Source: Variovorax gracilis (GTDB lineage: Bacteria; Pseudomonadota; Gammaproteobacteria; Burkholderiales; Burkholderiaceae_C). Taken from it: a stretch of 64,000 bases of DNA. The stretch lies in the NCBI RefSeq assembly GCF_030317115.1, contig NZ_JASZYF010000002.1, forward strand, positions 1 through 64,000. The letters are read 5' to 3'. Of this stretch, positions 37,359-47,978 are shown piece after piece. The notes under the pieces were generated by a model. It had not been told where the DNA came from. It made no database searches and saw nothing but the letters and a program-made list of their open reading frames with translations. Position numbers and translations under genes: made by a program. The number at the start of each line of letters is the position of its first letter. Within the stretch, counting starts at the first letter, position 1.

Positions 37359-38669
37359 ATGTCCGGCTACTCCGACCCCGGCTTCGACACGCTGGCATTG
37401 CATGCCGGCGCAGCACCCGACCCGGCCACTGGCGCGCGGGCGGTGCCGATCCACCTGACCACCTCCTTCGTCTTCGAGTCGAGCGACCATGCGGCAGCGC
37501 TCTTCAATCTCGAACGGGCTGGCCATGTGTACTCGCGCATCAGCAATCCCACGAATGCCGTACTGGAGCAACGCGTGGCGGCACTCGAAGGTGGCATCGG
37601 CGCGATCGCGACGGCCAGTGGACAGGCGGCGCTGCATCTGTCGATCGCGACATTGATGGGAGCGGGCTCACACATCGTCGCGAGCACGGCGCTTTACGGA
37701 GGCTCACAGAACCTTTTGCATTACACGATGCGTCGCTTCGGCATCGACACCACCTTCGTGAAGCCGGGCGACCTCGATGGCTGGCGCGCCGCCATCCGGC
37801 CGGAGACCAAGCTGTTGTTCGGCGAGACGGTAGGCAATCCGGGTCTCGATGTGCTGGACATTCCGGCGGTCAGCGAGATCGCGCATGCGGCCAAGGTGCC
37901 GCTGCTGGTCGATTCGACGCTGACTTCGCCCTACCTCATCAAGCCCTTCGACTGGGGCGCCGATCTGGTCTATCACTCGGCGACGAAGTTCCTGTCGGGC
38001 CACGGCACGGTGATCGGCGGCGTGGTGGTCGACGGCGGCAGCTTCGACTGGGAGCGCTCGGGCAAATTCGCCGAGCTGACACAGGCGTACGACGGCTTCC
38101 ACAACATGGTGTTCAGCGAGGAGAGCACGGTCGGCGCCTTCCTGCTGCGCGCGCGGCGCGAAGGGCTGCGTGACTTCGGCGCCTCGATGAGCCCGCATAC
38201 CGCTTGGCTGATCCTGCAGGGCATCGAGACGCTGCCGCTGCGCATGGAGCGCCATATCGACAACACGCAGAAGGTGGTGGAGTTCCTCGCAGCGCATCCC
38301 TTCGTGGCGCACGTGGGGCATCCGCTGCTGGAGACGCATCCGAGCCATGCCTTGGCCAACAAGCTGCTGCGGCATGGCGCGAAGGGTGCGGGCGCGGTCT
38401 TCAGCTTCGACCTGAAGGGCAACCGCGAGCAAGGCAAGAAGTTCATCGAGACGCTCAAGCTGTTCAGCCATCTGGCGAACGTGGGCGACTGCCGCAGCCT
38501 GGTGATCCATCCGGCGAGCACCACGCATTTCCGCATGACCGATGAGGCGCTGGCCGGAGCGGGCATCACGCAAGGCACGATCCGGTTGTCGATCGGCCTC
38601 GAAGACCCCGCAGACCTCATCGATGACCTCAAGCGCGCGCTGAAGGCCGCAGAAAAGGCAGGTGCCTGA
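37359..38669 (+). CDS. metY: O-acetylhomoserine (or O-succinylhomoserine) sulfhydrylase
   Basis: A 436-residue PLP enzyme of the Cys/Met metabolism family. It would make homocysteine (or methionine) from an acylated homoserine and sulfide. The PLP lysine is in YHSATKFLSGHGT near residue 210; SRISNPTNAVLEQRVAALEGG and TASGQAALHLSIATL are the phosphate-binding motifs. The length, near 430, favours MetY over the shorter MetZ, but the annotation is not certain. The stop overlaps the next start by one base. Confidence 0.88.
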   Translation: MSGYSDPGFDTLALHAGAAPDPATGARAVPIHLTTSFVFESSDHAAALFNLERAGHVYSRISNPTNAVLEQRVAALEGGIGAIATASGQAALHLSIATLMGAGSHIVASTALYGGSQNLLHYTMRRFGIDTTFVKPGDLDGWRAAIRPETKLLFGETVGNPGLDVLDIPAVSEIAHAAKVPLLVDSTLTSPYLIKPFDWGADLVYHSATKFLSGHGTVIGGVVVDGGSFDWERSGKFAELTQAYDGFHNMVFSEESTVGAFLLRARREGLRDFGASMSPHTAWLILQGIETLPLRMERHIDNTQKVVEFLAAHPFVAHVGHPLLETHPSHALANKLLRHGAKGAGAVFSFDLKGNREQGKKFIETLKLFSHLANVGDCRSLVIHPASTTHFRMTDEALAGAGITQGTIRLSIGLEDPADLIDDLKRALKAAEKAGA

Positions 38670-39475
38670 TGGACCTCATCGTCAACGGCCACCGCACTTA
38701 CTGCTACACCGGCGGCAAATCGATCGACCGCGCCAAGCCGACCGTGGTCTTCATCCACGGCGTCCTCAACGACCACAGCGTATGGATTCTCCAGAGCCGC
38801 TGGTTTGCCAACCACGGCTGGAACGTGCTGGCGGTGGATCTGCCGGGCCATTGCAAAAGCGAAGGCCCGCCACCCGCGACGGTCGAGGAGGCGGCTGCGT
38901 TCATCGTCGCGCTGCTCGATGCAGCCGGCATCGCCAAGGCCGCACTGGTGGGCCACAGCTTCGGCTCGCTGATCGCGCTCGAGACCGCAGCGCGATCGCC
39001 GGAGCGTGTCACCCACCTGGCACTGGTGGCTACCGCCTATCCCATGACCGTGTCGCCGGCCCTGCTCGATGGCGCACTCAACGATCCGCAACGCGCGATC
39101 ACCATGGTCAACAACTTCTCGCATTCGCTGCTGGCGCCTCCGCCCTCCTCGCTGGGCCCCGGCACCTGGCTCTATGGCGGATCGCGGGCCCTCATGCGCC
39201 GCGTGCTGGCTAGCAACCCGAACGCCAACGTGTTCCACATCGGCTTCAAGGCGTGCAACGACTATGCGAACGGCGAACAGGCGATGGCGGCCGTGCACTG
39301 CCCGACGCTGTTCCTCCTCGGCGAATCAGACCAGATGACGCCCCCGCGCTCGGCACGCACGCTGGCCTCGAAGGCCGGCAACGCCAAGGTCGTGACCGTC
39401 AAGGCCGGCCATGCACTGATGACGGAAGCGCCCGACGACGCGCTGTTCGCGCTGAGCGCGTTCCTGACACGCTGA
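38669..39475 (+). CDS. Alpha/beta hydrolase (Ser nucleophile)
   Basis: A 268-residue alpha/beta hydrolase. FIHGVLNDHSVW gives the oxyanion loop, VGHSFGSLIALETAA near residue 97 the Ser elbow, and KAGHALMTEAPDDA the His. It shares one base of its start with the metY stop (TGATG), so it is translated in step with the sulfhydrylase. Substrate unknown; a role in sulfur-amino-acid metabolism is only suggested by position. Confidence 0.82.
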   Translation: MDLIVNGHRTYCYTGGKSIDRAKPTVVFIHGVLNDHSVWILQSRWFANHGWNVLAVDLPGHCKSEGPPPATVEEAAAFIVALLDAAGIAKAALVGHSFGSLIALETAARSPERVTHLALVATAYPMTVSPALLDGALNDPQRAITMVNNFSHSLLAPPPSSLGPGTWLYGGSRALMRRVLASNPNANVFHIGFKACNDYANGEQAMAAVHCPTLFLLGESDQMTPPRSARTLASKAGNAKVVTVKAGHALMTEAPDDALFALSAFLTR

Positions 39476-39496
39476 ACGTGAAGGAACGCGCCGGCG

Positions 39497-40159
39497 TCAG
39501 CGCAGCGCGTTGATGTCCGGCACTTCGACCAGCGGCATGGGCGCGCCGCGCTTGGCAGCCACGAGCATCGCGCGTCCGACCTGCACGCTGGTGGTCACTC
39601 GGTTCGGCGCCCATCGGCGCAACAGGCCGAACACCGGCTTCGCGATCACGTAGGCTGCCTGGTAGAGCGCCGTCTTCGACCGCACGCCATGCATCGGCTC
39701 GATGAAGCCGGGCCGGAACATGTAGGCGGCCCTGAAGGGCAGACGCATCAGCGAGTTCTCGGTCGCACCCTTGACCCTGGCCCACATGCTTGGCCCACGC
39801 TCGGTGCTGTCGGTTCCGGCACCCGACACATAGATGAAGGTCATTTGCGGATTCAGACGTGCCAGCGGCTGAGCCGCCGCCATCGTGAGGTCGTAGGTGA
39901 TGCGGCGGTAGTCCGCCTCGCTCATGCCGACGGAGGAAACACCCAGGCAGAAGAAGCAGCCATCGAAACCGGACAGCCTGTCTTCGACGGCCGAGTAGTC
40001 GTACATGTCCGGGACGATGAGCTCGCTGAGCTTCGGATGCTGCTGGCCGGTCGGCTTGCGGCCGACGCAGAGCACGCGCGTCACGTCGCCATCGACCAGG
40101 CATTCGCGCAATACCCCCTGCCCCACCATGCCCGTTGCACCAAAGAGCATGATTTTCAT
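39497..40159 (-). CDS. NAD(P)H-binding epimerase/dehydratase-like protein
   Basis: A 220-residue Rossmann protein beginning MKIMLFGATGMVGQGVLREC, the GxxGxxG motif of atypical SDRs, with YVSGAGTDS and WARVKGATENSL in the usual catalytic region. It lacks the classical Tyr-x3-Lys, so activity is uncertain. Homologues are annotated as NAD-dependent epimerases. It is followed on the opposite strand by the alpha/beta hydrolase (converging) and lies 16 nt downstream of the thioredoxin-like gene. Confidence 0.8.
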   Translation of the reverse strand: MKIMLFGATGMVGQGVLRECLVDGDVTRVLCVGRKPTGQQHPKLSELIVPDMYDYSAVEDRLSGFDGCFFCLGVSSVGMSEADYRRITYDLTMAAAQPLARLNPQMTFIYVSGAGTDSTERGPSMWARVKGATENSLMRLPFRAAYMFRPGFIEPMHGVRSKTALYQAAYVIAKPVFGLLRRWAPNRVTTSVQVGRAMLVAAKRGAPMPLVEVPDINALR

Positions 40160-40175
40160 GAGGGTTCCAGAGGGG

Positions 40176-40559
40176 TCAGCCGACCGTGAAGGTCCGGGGC
40201 TCGCGCGCCAGGGCGGCGAGCAGCGTGGTCACTTCGGGCGCGGAAGCCTGCGCAGGCTGCAGTGCGCCCAACAGGCGTGCGAGGGTTTCCGCATGCGGCA
40301 GCAAGGGGCCGAGAAAGCGCGTGCCGTCCGCGCCAGCGACGAGCATCGTCGGAAAGGTCTCGACGTCGAAGTCGTCGGCAATGTCCGCGTGATCCTCGAC
40401 ATCGACCCAGGCGAAGCGGAATTGGGGATAGGCACGCGCGACCTGCTCGAAGAGCGGCCGGTACTCGCGGCAGGCGCCGCACCACTCGGCACACAGGCAA
40501 ACGACCCACTGCGGGTCGCCGGAAGACTGGGGGTCAGCGGAAGCGGAGAAGTCGGTCAA
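40176..40559 (-). CDS. Thioredoxin-family protein
   Basis: A roughly 127-residue thioredoxin-fold protein. The active site WCGAC is preceded by CLCAEW and followed by FRFAWVDVEDHADIADDFDVETFPTMLVAG in segments; the cis-Pro is in TFPTML. No ATG lies at a suitable position; a TTG at 40559 is my best guess, and the frame extends upstream to 40640 with implausible Cys-rich residues. Redox partner unknown. It is placed between the epimerase-like gene and the YihY-family gene. Confidence 0.75.
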   Translation of the reverse strand: MTDFSASADPQSSGDPQWVVCLCAEWCGACREYRPLFEQVARAYPQFRFAWVDVEDHADIADDFDVETFPTMLVAGADGTRFLGPLLPHAETLARLLGALQPAQASAPEVTTLLAALAREPRTFTVG

Positions 40560-40602
40560 GGCCAGGGTGGAAAAAGGAAAAGGAATGAAACGCGCCGCGC
40601 CA

Positions 40603-41808
40603 TTATCGATTCGGCAGCAGATCCTGCAGCAGAAGCGCATCCAAAGGGCCTTTGCGCCACAGGCTCTCCAGCGGAGGCGCCTGCGGCATGAGCAGTTGCT
40701 TCAGCAGCGGTTCGAGCGCCGTCGTGGCGGGGTCGGCCAGGAGGACGTAGCGCGGGTCATCGTTGTCGGGCTCCTCGGCGAGCGGCGCGATCCAGTCGAT
40801 CGCGACCAGGGTTTCGAGCACCGGCGCGAGTTGCAGCGCGTCGATCCGCATCCGGGCAACGAGTTCCGCCGCGCCCATGCCCTTGCCGGGCCTGGCCTTC
40901 GCGCGGTGCAGGTGCTGCAGGACCTCGACCGCGAGCTGCAGCGACCAGCCCGCCATGCCGCCCCGCCGCGCCACACCCATCAGCAGGCTGGGCAGGTAGG
41001 CGACGATCACGGCGCCGAACAGGACAATGAGCCAGGCCACGTAGATCCAGATCAGGAGGATCGGAACGGTCGCGAAGGCGCCGTACAGAACTGAATAGGT
41101 CGGCACCAGGCTGAGGTAGTAGCCGAGGACCCGCTTGGAGATCTCGATCGCCGCCGCGACGAAGATGCCGCCGGCCCAGGCATGCGACCACTTGACGTGC
41201 GTGTTGGGCACATAGCGATAGAGCGCGGCCATTCCGCCCGCCAGAAGCACGAACTCGAAGGTGTCGAACAGCAACTTGACCACGCTGACGCCGACCACGT
41301 CGCGGGAGGCAGAGAAGAAAGAAGCGGTGGTGCTCAGGCTCAGGGCCAGCACCAGCGGGCCCAGGGTGATCGCTGCCCAGTAGATCAGCACGCGTTGCGC
41401 GAAAGGCCGCGGCGTGCGCACGCGCCAGATATTGTTGAGCGTCTTGTCCATGGTGAGGATCAAGGCGACAGCGGTCACCAGCAACACCACGAGCCCCGCC
41501 ACGCCCAGGCCGCTGGCCTTGCTCGCGAACTGGTTCAGGTAGCCCAGCACCTGCCGCGCGATGTTGTCCGGGATCAGGCTTTCGATCAGCCAGCGTTGAA
41601 CCCGGCCCTGCATCTTGGAGAACATCGGAAACACCGTGAACAGCGCCGCCGCGACGGTGAAGAAGGGCACCAGCGCGATGGTGGTGGTGAAGGTCAGGCT
41701 GCTCGCCGTGAGGCCGAGGCGATCCTCCCGGAAACGTTCGCCGAGCACCGCGGCGGTGTTGCCCCAGGGAAAGTGCGAAAGGTCCCTCCATAGTTGCCGG
41801 CGATTCAT
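40603..41808 (-). CDS. YihY/BrkB-family inner membrane protein
   Basis: A 401-residue protein with about six membrane-spanning segments (around residues 30-300) and a soluble C-terminal region. SLTFTTTIALVPFFTVAAALF and LLIWIYVAWLIVLFGAVIVAY are strongly hydrophobic and the YihY core with the RVLGYYLSLVPTYSVLYGAF stretch is evident. The soluble tail (residues 310-401) resembles a winged helix and is an extension compared with short YihY proteins. The ATG at 41808 is chosen; 41820 is also possible. The family is poorly characterised and was once mislabelled ribonuclease BN. Confidence 0.87.
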   Translation of the reverse strand: MNRRQLWRDLSHFPWGNTAAVLGERFREDRLGLTASSLTFTTTIALVPFFTVAAALFTVFPMFSKMQGRVQRWLIESLIPDNIARQVLGYLNQFASKASGLGVAGLVVLLVTAVALILTMDKTLNNIWRVRTPRPFAQRVLIYWAAITLGPLVLALSLSTTASFFSASRDVVGVSVVKLLFDTFEFVLLAGGMAALYRYVPNTHVKWSHAWAGGIFVAAAIEISKRVLGYYLSLVPTYSVLYGAFATVPILLIWIYVAWLIVLFGAVIVAYLPSLLMGVARRGGMAGWSLQLAVEVLQHLHRAKARPGKGMGAAELVARMRIDALQLAPVLETLVAIDWIAPLAEEPDNDDPRYVLLADPATTALEPLLKQLLMPQAPPLESLWRKGPLDALLLQDLLPNR

Positions 41809-41820
41809 GGCCGGTATCAT

Positions 41821-41890
41821 CTCACCCCCAGGCTTCGCGCACTTCGTGTCGCGTCGCCCACCCCTGCGAGGGGCGACACCGGCAGACTGG
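41821..41890 (+). repeat. Dispersed intergenic repeat, copy C
   Basis: CTCACCCCCAGGCTTCG leads into the core at 41837-41858, with one mismatch to copy A (GCGTCGCC for GCTTCGCC), then CCCCTGCGAGGGG, a hairpin like that of copy A. It lies between the divergent YihY and DUF2069 genes. A perfect 12-bp palindrome CGTAGCGCTACG follows at 41918-41929. Confidence 0.65.
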
Positions 41891-41941
41891 CTGCGGTATC
41901 CCTGGATTGGCATTGCGCGTAGCGCTACGGATTTTTCCCTC

Positions 41942-42346
41942 TTGATTGCATCCACTCTTCCTCGCACTTCTGTTTCAGCCACGCGCTGGCTCGCCGTCGG
42001 CAGCCTCATCGGGCTGATCGTGCTCGGACTCGCCTGGGAGCTGTGGCTTGCGCCGTTGCGTCCGGGCGGCTCGTGGCTGGCGCTCAAGGTTCTGCCGCTG
42101 GTCGTCCCGCTCGCGGGACTGCTCAAGAACCGCATGTACACCTACCGCTGGGTCAGCCTGATGGTCTGGCTCTATTTCACCGAAGGCGTGGTGCGCGCCT
42201 GGAGCGACACCAACGGCGTCGGGCAAGTACTCGCGCTGGTCCAGGTGCTGCTGTGCCTGGCGCTCTTCACCGCCTGTGCTTGGCATGTTCGACTTCGCCT
42301 GCGCAACGCCGCGCGGGCGCGAAGCCTGGAAGGAGCGACGCAATGA
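41942..42346 (+). CDS. DUF2069 family membrane protein
   Basis: A 134-residue protein with four hydrophobic segments: SLIGLIVLGLAWELWLAPL, LKVLPLVVPLAGLL, a MVWLYFTEGVVRAW stretch and VLALVQVLLCLALFTACAW, typical of DUF2069. The start is uncertain: no ATG is available and I use TTG at 41942. Its stop overlaps the ATG of the following FAD oxidase gene (ATGA). Function unknown in the family. Confidence 0.75.
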   Translation: MIASTLPRTSVSATRWLAVGSLIGLIVLGLAWELWLAPLRPGGSWLALKVLPLVVPLAGLLKNRMYTYRWVSLMVWLYFTEGVVRAWSDTNGVGQVLALVQVLLCLALFTACAWHVRLRLRNAARARSLEGATQ

Positions 42347-43773
42347 GCGTCCTGACCGAGAAGTTGCGCGCCATCGTCGGCGCCCCGCATGTGCTGACCG
42401 ATGGCGATCTCACCGCCTGGGAGCAGGACTGGCGCAAGCGCTCGCGCGGCAAGTCGCTGGCCGTCGTGCGGCCGGCCAGCGTGCAGCAGGTAGCAGACGT
42501 GGTCAAGGCCTGCGCCGAGGCCGGCACGTCGATCGTCCCGCAGGGCGGCAACACCGGCCTCGCGGTCGGCTCGATCCCCGACGACAGCGGTACCCAGGTC
42601 CTTCTGAGCCTGCAGCGCATGAACGCGATCCGCGGCATCGACGCCGCCAACCTCACCGTGACCGTCGAGGCCGGCTGCGTCCTGCAGACGCTGCAGGAAG
42701 CCGTCAGGAATGCCGGCTTCCTCTTTCCGCTCAGCCTCGCCGCCGAAGGCAGTTGCACCATCGGCGGCAACCTTGCGACCAATGCCGGCGGCACGCAAGT
42801 CGTGCGCTACGGCAACACCCGGGACCTGTGCCTCGGCCTCGAAGTGATCACGCCCCAGGGCGAGATCTGGGAGGGCACCAGCGGCCTGCGCAAGGACAAC
42901 ACCGGCTACGACCTGCGCGACCTGATGATCGGCAGCGAAGGTACCCTGGGCATCATCACCGCGGCGACCATGAAGCTCTACCCGCTGCCGGCCGCGCAGC
43001 TCACCGCGTGGGCGGCAGTGCCTTCGCTGGAGCACGCGGTCACGCTGCTCGGCCTCGCGCACAAGCGCCTGGGCGCGGGCCTGACCGGGTTCGAGGTCAT
43101 GGGCAAGTTCGCGCTGAGCCTGGTGGCCAAGCACTTCCCCGCTATGCGCGTTCCGTTCATCGACGACGAGGCAGTGCCCTACTGCGTGCTGCTCGAGAAT
43201 TCCGACAACGAGTCCGAAGACCACGCGCGAGCCCGCTTCGAGGCGCTTCTCGAAACCGCCTTCGAGGCAGGTTGCGTGAGCGACGCCGTGGTCGCGGAAA
43301 ACCTCACCCAGGCGCATCAGCTCTGGCACATCCGCGAGAGCATTCCGCTGGCGCAGGCCGAGGAAGGGCTGAACATCAAGCACGACATCTCGATCGCGGT
43401 GTCGCGCATTCCCGACTTCGTGGCCGATACCGACGCACTCCTCGAGCGCGAGATTCCCGGGGTCCGGCTCGTGAACTTCGGCCACCTGGGCGACGGCAAC
43501 CTCCACTACAACGTGCAGGCGCCGGCCGGTGGCGACAACTCCGCCTTTCTGCGCGACCATGAAGACCGCATCAACACGCTGGTGTATGACGCAGTCGAGA
43601 AGTTCGACGGCTCTTTCTCGGCCGAGCACGGCGTCGGCTCGCTGAAGGTCGACAAGCTCGAGAAGCACAAGTCGCCGGTGGCGCTCGGCATGATGCGTGC
43701 CATCAAGCGCGGCCTCGATCCGCAGAACATCCTGAATCCGGGTCGGGTGATCCGGGTGGAGACTTCCCAATGA
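42343..43773 (+). CDS. FAD-binding oxidase (GlcD/D-lactate dehydrogenase type)
   Basis: A 476-residue vanillyl-alcohol-oxidase-family flavoenzyme. The FAD-binding PCMH domain has [16 protein letters not shown] and [21 protein letters not shown]; the C-terminal cap ends with [25 protein letters not shown] and NPGRVIRVE. This pattern fits D-2-hydroxy-acid dehydrogenases (D-lactate, glycolate or D-2-hydroxyglutarate); the substrate is not determinable. Its ATG and stop both overlap neighbours by 4 nt. Confidence 0.9.
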   Translation: MSVLTEKLRAIVGAPHVLTDGDLTAWEQDWRKRSRGKSLAVVRPASVQQVADVVKACAEAGTSIVPQGGNTGLAVGSIPDDSGTQVLLSLQRMNAIRGIDAANLTVTVEAGCVLQTLQEAVRNAGFLFPLSLAAEGSCTIGGNLATNAGGTQVVRYGNTRDLCLGLEVITPQGEIWEGTSGLRKDNTGYDLRDLMIGSEGTLGIITAATMKLYPLPAAQLTAWAAVPSLEHAVTLLGLAHKRLGAGLTGFEVMGKFALSLVAKHFPAMRVPFIDDEAVPYCVLLENSDNESEDHARARFEALLETAFEAGCVSDAVVAENLTQAHQLWHIRESIPLAQAEEGLNIKHDISIAVSRIPDFVADTDALLEREIPGVRLVNFGHLGDGNLHYNVQAPAGGDNSAFLRDHEDRINTLVYDAVEKFDGSFSAEHGVGSLKVDKLEKHKSPVALGMMRAIKRGLDPQNILNPGRVIRVETSQ

Positions 43774-44600
43774 ACCGGCCCGTCCGCTCCCAATACGAAG
43801 ACTTCATGCGCCACGTCGACACGACGGGCGTGCAGAAAGGCGACCGCACCGGTACCGGCACGAAGAGCGTGTTCGGCTACCAGATGCGCTTCGACCTCAG
43901 CGAAGGCTTTCCTCTCGTCACCACCAAGAAGGTGCACCTCAAATCCATCATCCAGGAACTGCTGTGGTTCCTGACCGGGTCGAGCAACAACAACTGGCTG
44001 AAGGAGCGCGGCGTCACGATCTGGGACGAATGGGCACGCGAAGGCGGCGACCTCGGGCCGGTGTACGGCGTGCAGTGGCGGAGCTGGCCGACGCCGGACG
44101 GCGGCCACATCGACCAGATCCAGCAGGTGATCGACACGCTCAAGAGCAACCCCGATTCGCGCCGCATCATCGTGAGTGCCTGGAACGTGGCAGAGCTGTC
44201 GAAGATGGCCCTGATGCCCTGCCATGCCTTCTTCCAGTTCTACGTGGCGCCGCCGCAAGCGGCCGGCGAGCGCGGCAAGCTCAGCTGCCAGCTCTACCAG
44301 CGCAGCGCTGACATCTTCCTGGGCGTACCTTTCAACATCGCCAGCTATGCGCTGCTCACGCACATGATCGCGCAGCAATGCGATCTCGACGTGGGCGACT
44401 TCATCTGGACGGGTGGCGACTGCCATATCTACAGCAACCATGCGGAACAGGTGGCGCTGCAACTCAGCCGCGAGCCGTTCCCCTATCCGACCCTGGTCAT
44501 CAAGCGCAAGCCCGCCTCGATCTTCGACTACGAGTACGAAGACTTCGAGGTCGTCGACTACCAGCATCACACCGCCATCAAGGCGCCCGTCGCCGTCTGA
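43770..44600 (+). CDS. thyA: Thymidylate synthase
   Basis: A 276-residue ThyA that methylates dUMP using 5,10-methylene-THF. The catalytic Cys is in [31 protein letters not shown] and [13 protein letters not shown] are signatures. The ATG overlaps the stop of the upstream oxidase gene. folA, which regenerates the folate cofactor, starts two bases after the stop, so both are coordinated. Confidence 0.97.
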   Translation: MNRPVRSQYEDFMRHVDTTGVQKGDRTGTGTKSVFGYQMRFDLSEGFPLVTTKKVHLKSIIQELLWFLTGSSNNNWLKERGVTIWDEWAREGGDLGPVYGVQWRSWPTPDGGHIDQIQQVIDTLKSNPDSRRIIVSAWNVAELSKMALMPCHAFFQFYVAPPQAAGERGKLSCQLYQRSADIFLGVPFNIASYALLTHMIAQQCDLDVGDFIWTGGDCHIYSNHAEQVALQLSREPFPYPTLVIKRKPASIFDYEYEDFEVVDYQHHTAIKAPVAV

Positions 44601-44602
44601 CC

Positions 44603-45100
44603 GTGGCCACCCGCATCAACCTGATCCTCGCGCGCGCCGCCAATGGCGTGATCGGCCTCAACGGCGTGATGCCCTGGCATCTGCCCGAGGACCTGGCGCA
44701 TTTCAAGAAGCAGACGGCGGGTGCGCCGGTGATCATGGGGCGCAAGACCTGGGACTCGCTGCCCCCGCGTTTCCGTCCGCTGCCCGGGCGCCGCAACATG
44801 GTCATCACGCGCCAGCCGGATTGGCAGAGCGACGGTGCGGAGCGCGTGCCCAGCCTGCAGGCCGCCCTGTCGATCTGCGAGCGCGACAACTCGCCCGAAG
44901 CCTGGGTGATCGGCGGCGCGCAGATCTACGCGGAAGCCGAGCCTCTCGCGCAGCGCGCCGTCGTGACCGAGATCGGGCGCGACTACGAAGGCGACGCCTG
45001 GGCACCCCGATTCGGCCCCGGCTGGCAAGAGATTGCGCGCGAGTCTCACACCGCAGCCAACGGCCTTCCGTTCAGCTTCGTCACGCTCGAACGGCGCTGA
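44603..45100 (+). CDS. folA: Dihydrofolate reductase
   Basis: A 165-residue DHFR that reduces dihydrofolate with NADPH. ARAANGVIGLNGVMPWHLPEDL contains the folate and nicotinamide contacts, MGRKTWDSLPPRFRPLPGR the NADPH-binding loop, and WVIGGAQIYAEAEPLAQ the glycine hinge. The start is GTG at 44603; no ATG lies near. It follows thyA by two bases. Confidence 0.95.
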   Translation: MATRINLILARAANGVIGLNGVMPWHLPEDLAHFKKQTAGAPVIMGRKTWDSLPPRFRPLPGRRNMVITRQPDWQSDGAERVPSLQAALSICERDNSPEAWVIGGAQIYAEAEPLAQRAVVTEIGRDYEGDAWAPRFGPGWQEIARESHTAANGLPFSFVTLERR

Positions 45101-45150
45101 CTGCCGAGAACTTCGTTACAGAGACGTCACGCTGCCGAACGCTCAACCCT

Positions 45151-45930
45151 ATGAAAATCGCTACCTGGAACGTCAACTCCCTCACTGCGCGGCTGCAGCA
45201 TGTGCTCGACTGGCTGATCGCCAATCCAGTCGATGTGCTGTGCCTGCAGGAACTCAAGATGAGCGACGACAAGTTTCCGCTCGAAGTGCTGAAGTCGGCC
45301 GGCTATGACGCCGCCGTGTTCGGCCAGAAGACCTACAACGGCGTCGCGATCCTGAGCCTGGCGCCGGTGCGTGACGTCGTGAAGAACATCGGCGGATTCA
45401 TCGACGATCACTCCCGCGTCATCAGTGCGACCATCGACACGCCGGCCGGCGAGCTGCGCGTGGTCAACGGCTACTTCGTGAACGGCCAGGCACCCGGCAC
45501 CGAGAAGTTCGAATACAAGATGCGCTGGCTGAGCGCATTGCGCGACTGGCTGCGCGAGGAACTCGTCGCCCATCCGAACCTGGTGCTGCTCGGCGACTTC
45601 AACGTCACGCCGGAAGACCGCGACAGCTTCGACCCCGTCGGGCTCGCAGAGACGATTCACCACACCACCGCAGAACGTGAGCACTTCAAGGACTTGTTGA
45701 AGCTGGGCATGACGGACAGCTTCCGTCTCTTCGACCAGCCCGAGAAGAGCTACTCGTGGTGGGACTACCGCATGCTGGGCTACCAGAAGAACCGCGGATT
45801 GCGCATCGACCACATCCTGGTGAGCGCACCGCTGGTGCCGCGCGTCAAGGGCTGCGTGATCGACCGTGTGCCGCGCAAGTGGGAGAAGCCCAGTGACCAC
45901 GCCCCTGTGATACTGGATCTGGCACCATGA
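45151..45930 (+). CDS. xthA: Exodeoxyribonuclease III
   Basis: A 259-residue AP endonuclease/3'-exonuclease of base-excision repair. MKIATWNVNSLTARL, LCLQELKMSDDKFP (metal Glu), VVNGYFVNGQAPG, GDFNVTPEDRD and the C-terminal DHAPVILDL are all present. The start ATG at 45151 follows folA by 50 nt and its stop overlaps the lipoprotein gene start. Confidence 0.96.
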   Translation: MKIATWNVNSLTARLQHVLDWLIANPVDVLCLQELKMSDDKFPLEVLKSAGYDAAVFGQKTYNGVAILSLAPVRDVVKNIGGFIDDHSRVISATIDTPAGELRVVNGYFVNGQAPGTEKFEYKMRWLSALRDWLREELVAHPNLVLLGDFNVTPEDRDSFDPVGLAETIHHTTAEREHFKDLLKLGMTDSFRLFDQPEKSYSWWDYRMLGYQKNRGLRIDHILVSAPLVPRVKGCVIDRVPRKWEKPSDHAPVILDLAP

Positions 45931-46424
45931 AACACACGCTCCTCCTGACCGTTCTCGTTGTCTCACTCGGCCTGGCAGGCTGCGAGGCCTTGAAGCAGGA
46001 GGGGAAGAGCGACGCCGCGAAGGCCGCGCCCAGGGACGACACCCCATCCGCGCAGGTGACGCCCGAGCGGCTGATCACCTCGCAGACGTCCGCCGTCAAG
46101 GCGTATCGCAAGGTCGGCGCGGGCTACATCTACAAGAAGTATCCGAACCGCATCTACAAGGGCAAGATCCCGCCGCTGGTGTATGCGGTGGTGGTCACGG
46201 AGACTGACGTGGACAGCACCGGCAAGGTCACGGGCGTCTACTTCTCGCGTACGCCGAGCCATGCGCCGGAGGTGGCGCCGATGATCGAGGAACTGATCAA
46301 GGACGCATCGCCCTTTCCGAACCCCGGCAAGGTCGGCGCCCATACGTACGTCGACACCTGGCTCTGGGACAAGAGCGGCAAGTTCCAGCTCGACACCCTG
46401 ACGCTGGGCCAGCGCAATCGCTGA
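45927..46424 (+). CDS. Hypothetical lipoprotein with TonB-C-like region
   Basis: A 165-residue protein starting MKHTLLLTVLVVSLGLAGCEAL, a lipoprotein signal with lipobox LAGC (Cys19). After an acidic linker, residues about 80-160 (VVVTETDVDSTGKVTGVYFS, SPFPNPGKVGAHTYVDTW) have the spacing of a TonB C-terminal fold, suggesting an envelope role. I do not recognise a named family. The ATG overlaps the xthA stop (ATGA). Confidence 0.7.
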   Translation: MKHTLLLTVLVVSLGLAGCEALKQEGKSDAAKAAPRDDTPSAQVTPERLITSQTSAVKAYRKVGAGYIYKKYPNRIYKGKIPPLVYAVVVTETDVDSTGKVTGVYFSRTPSHAPEVAPMIEELIKDASPFPNPGKVGAHTYVDTWLWDKSGKFQLDTLTLGQRNR

Positions 46425-46444
46425 CCCCGTCGGGTCGGGCCCGG

Positions 46445-47956
<1,512 letters not shown>

Positions 47957-47978
47957 GCAGCTCCTTGTTGCTTGGCTG

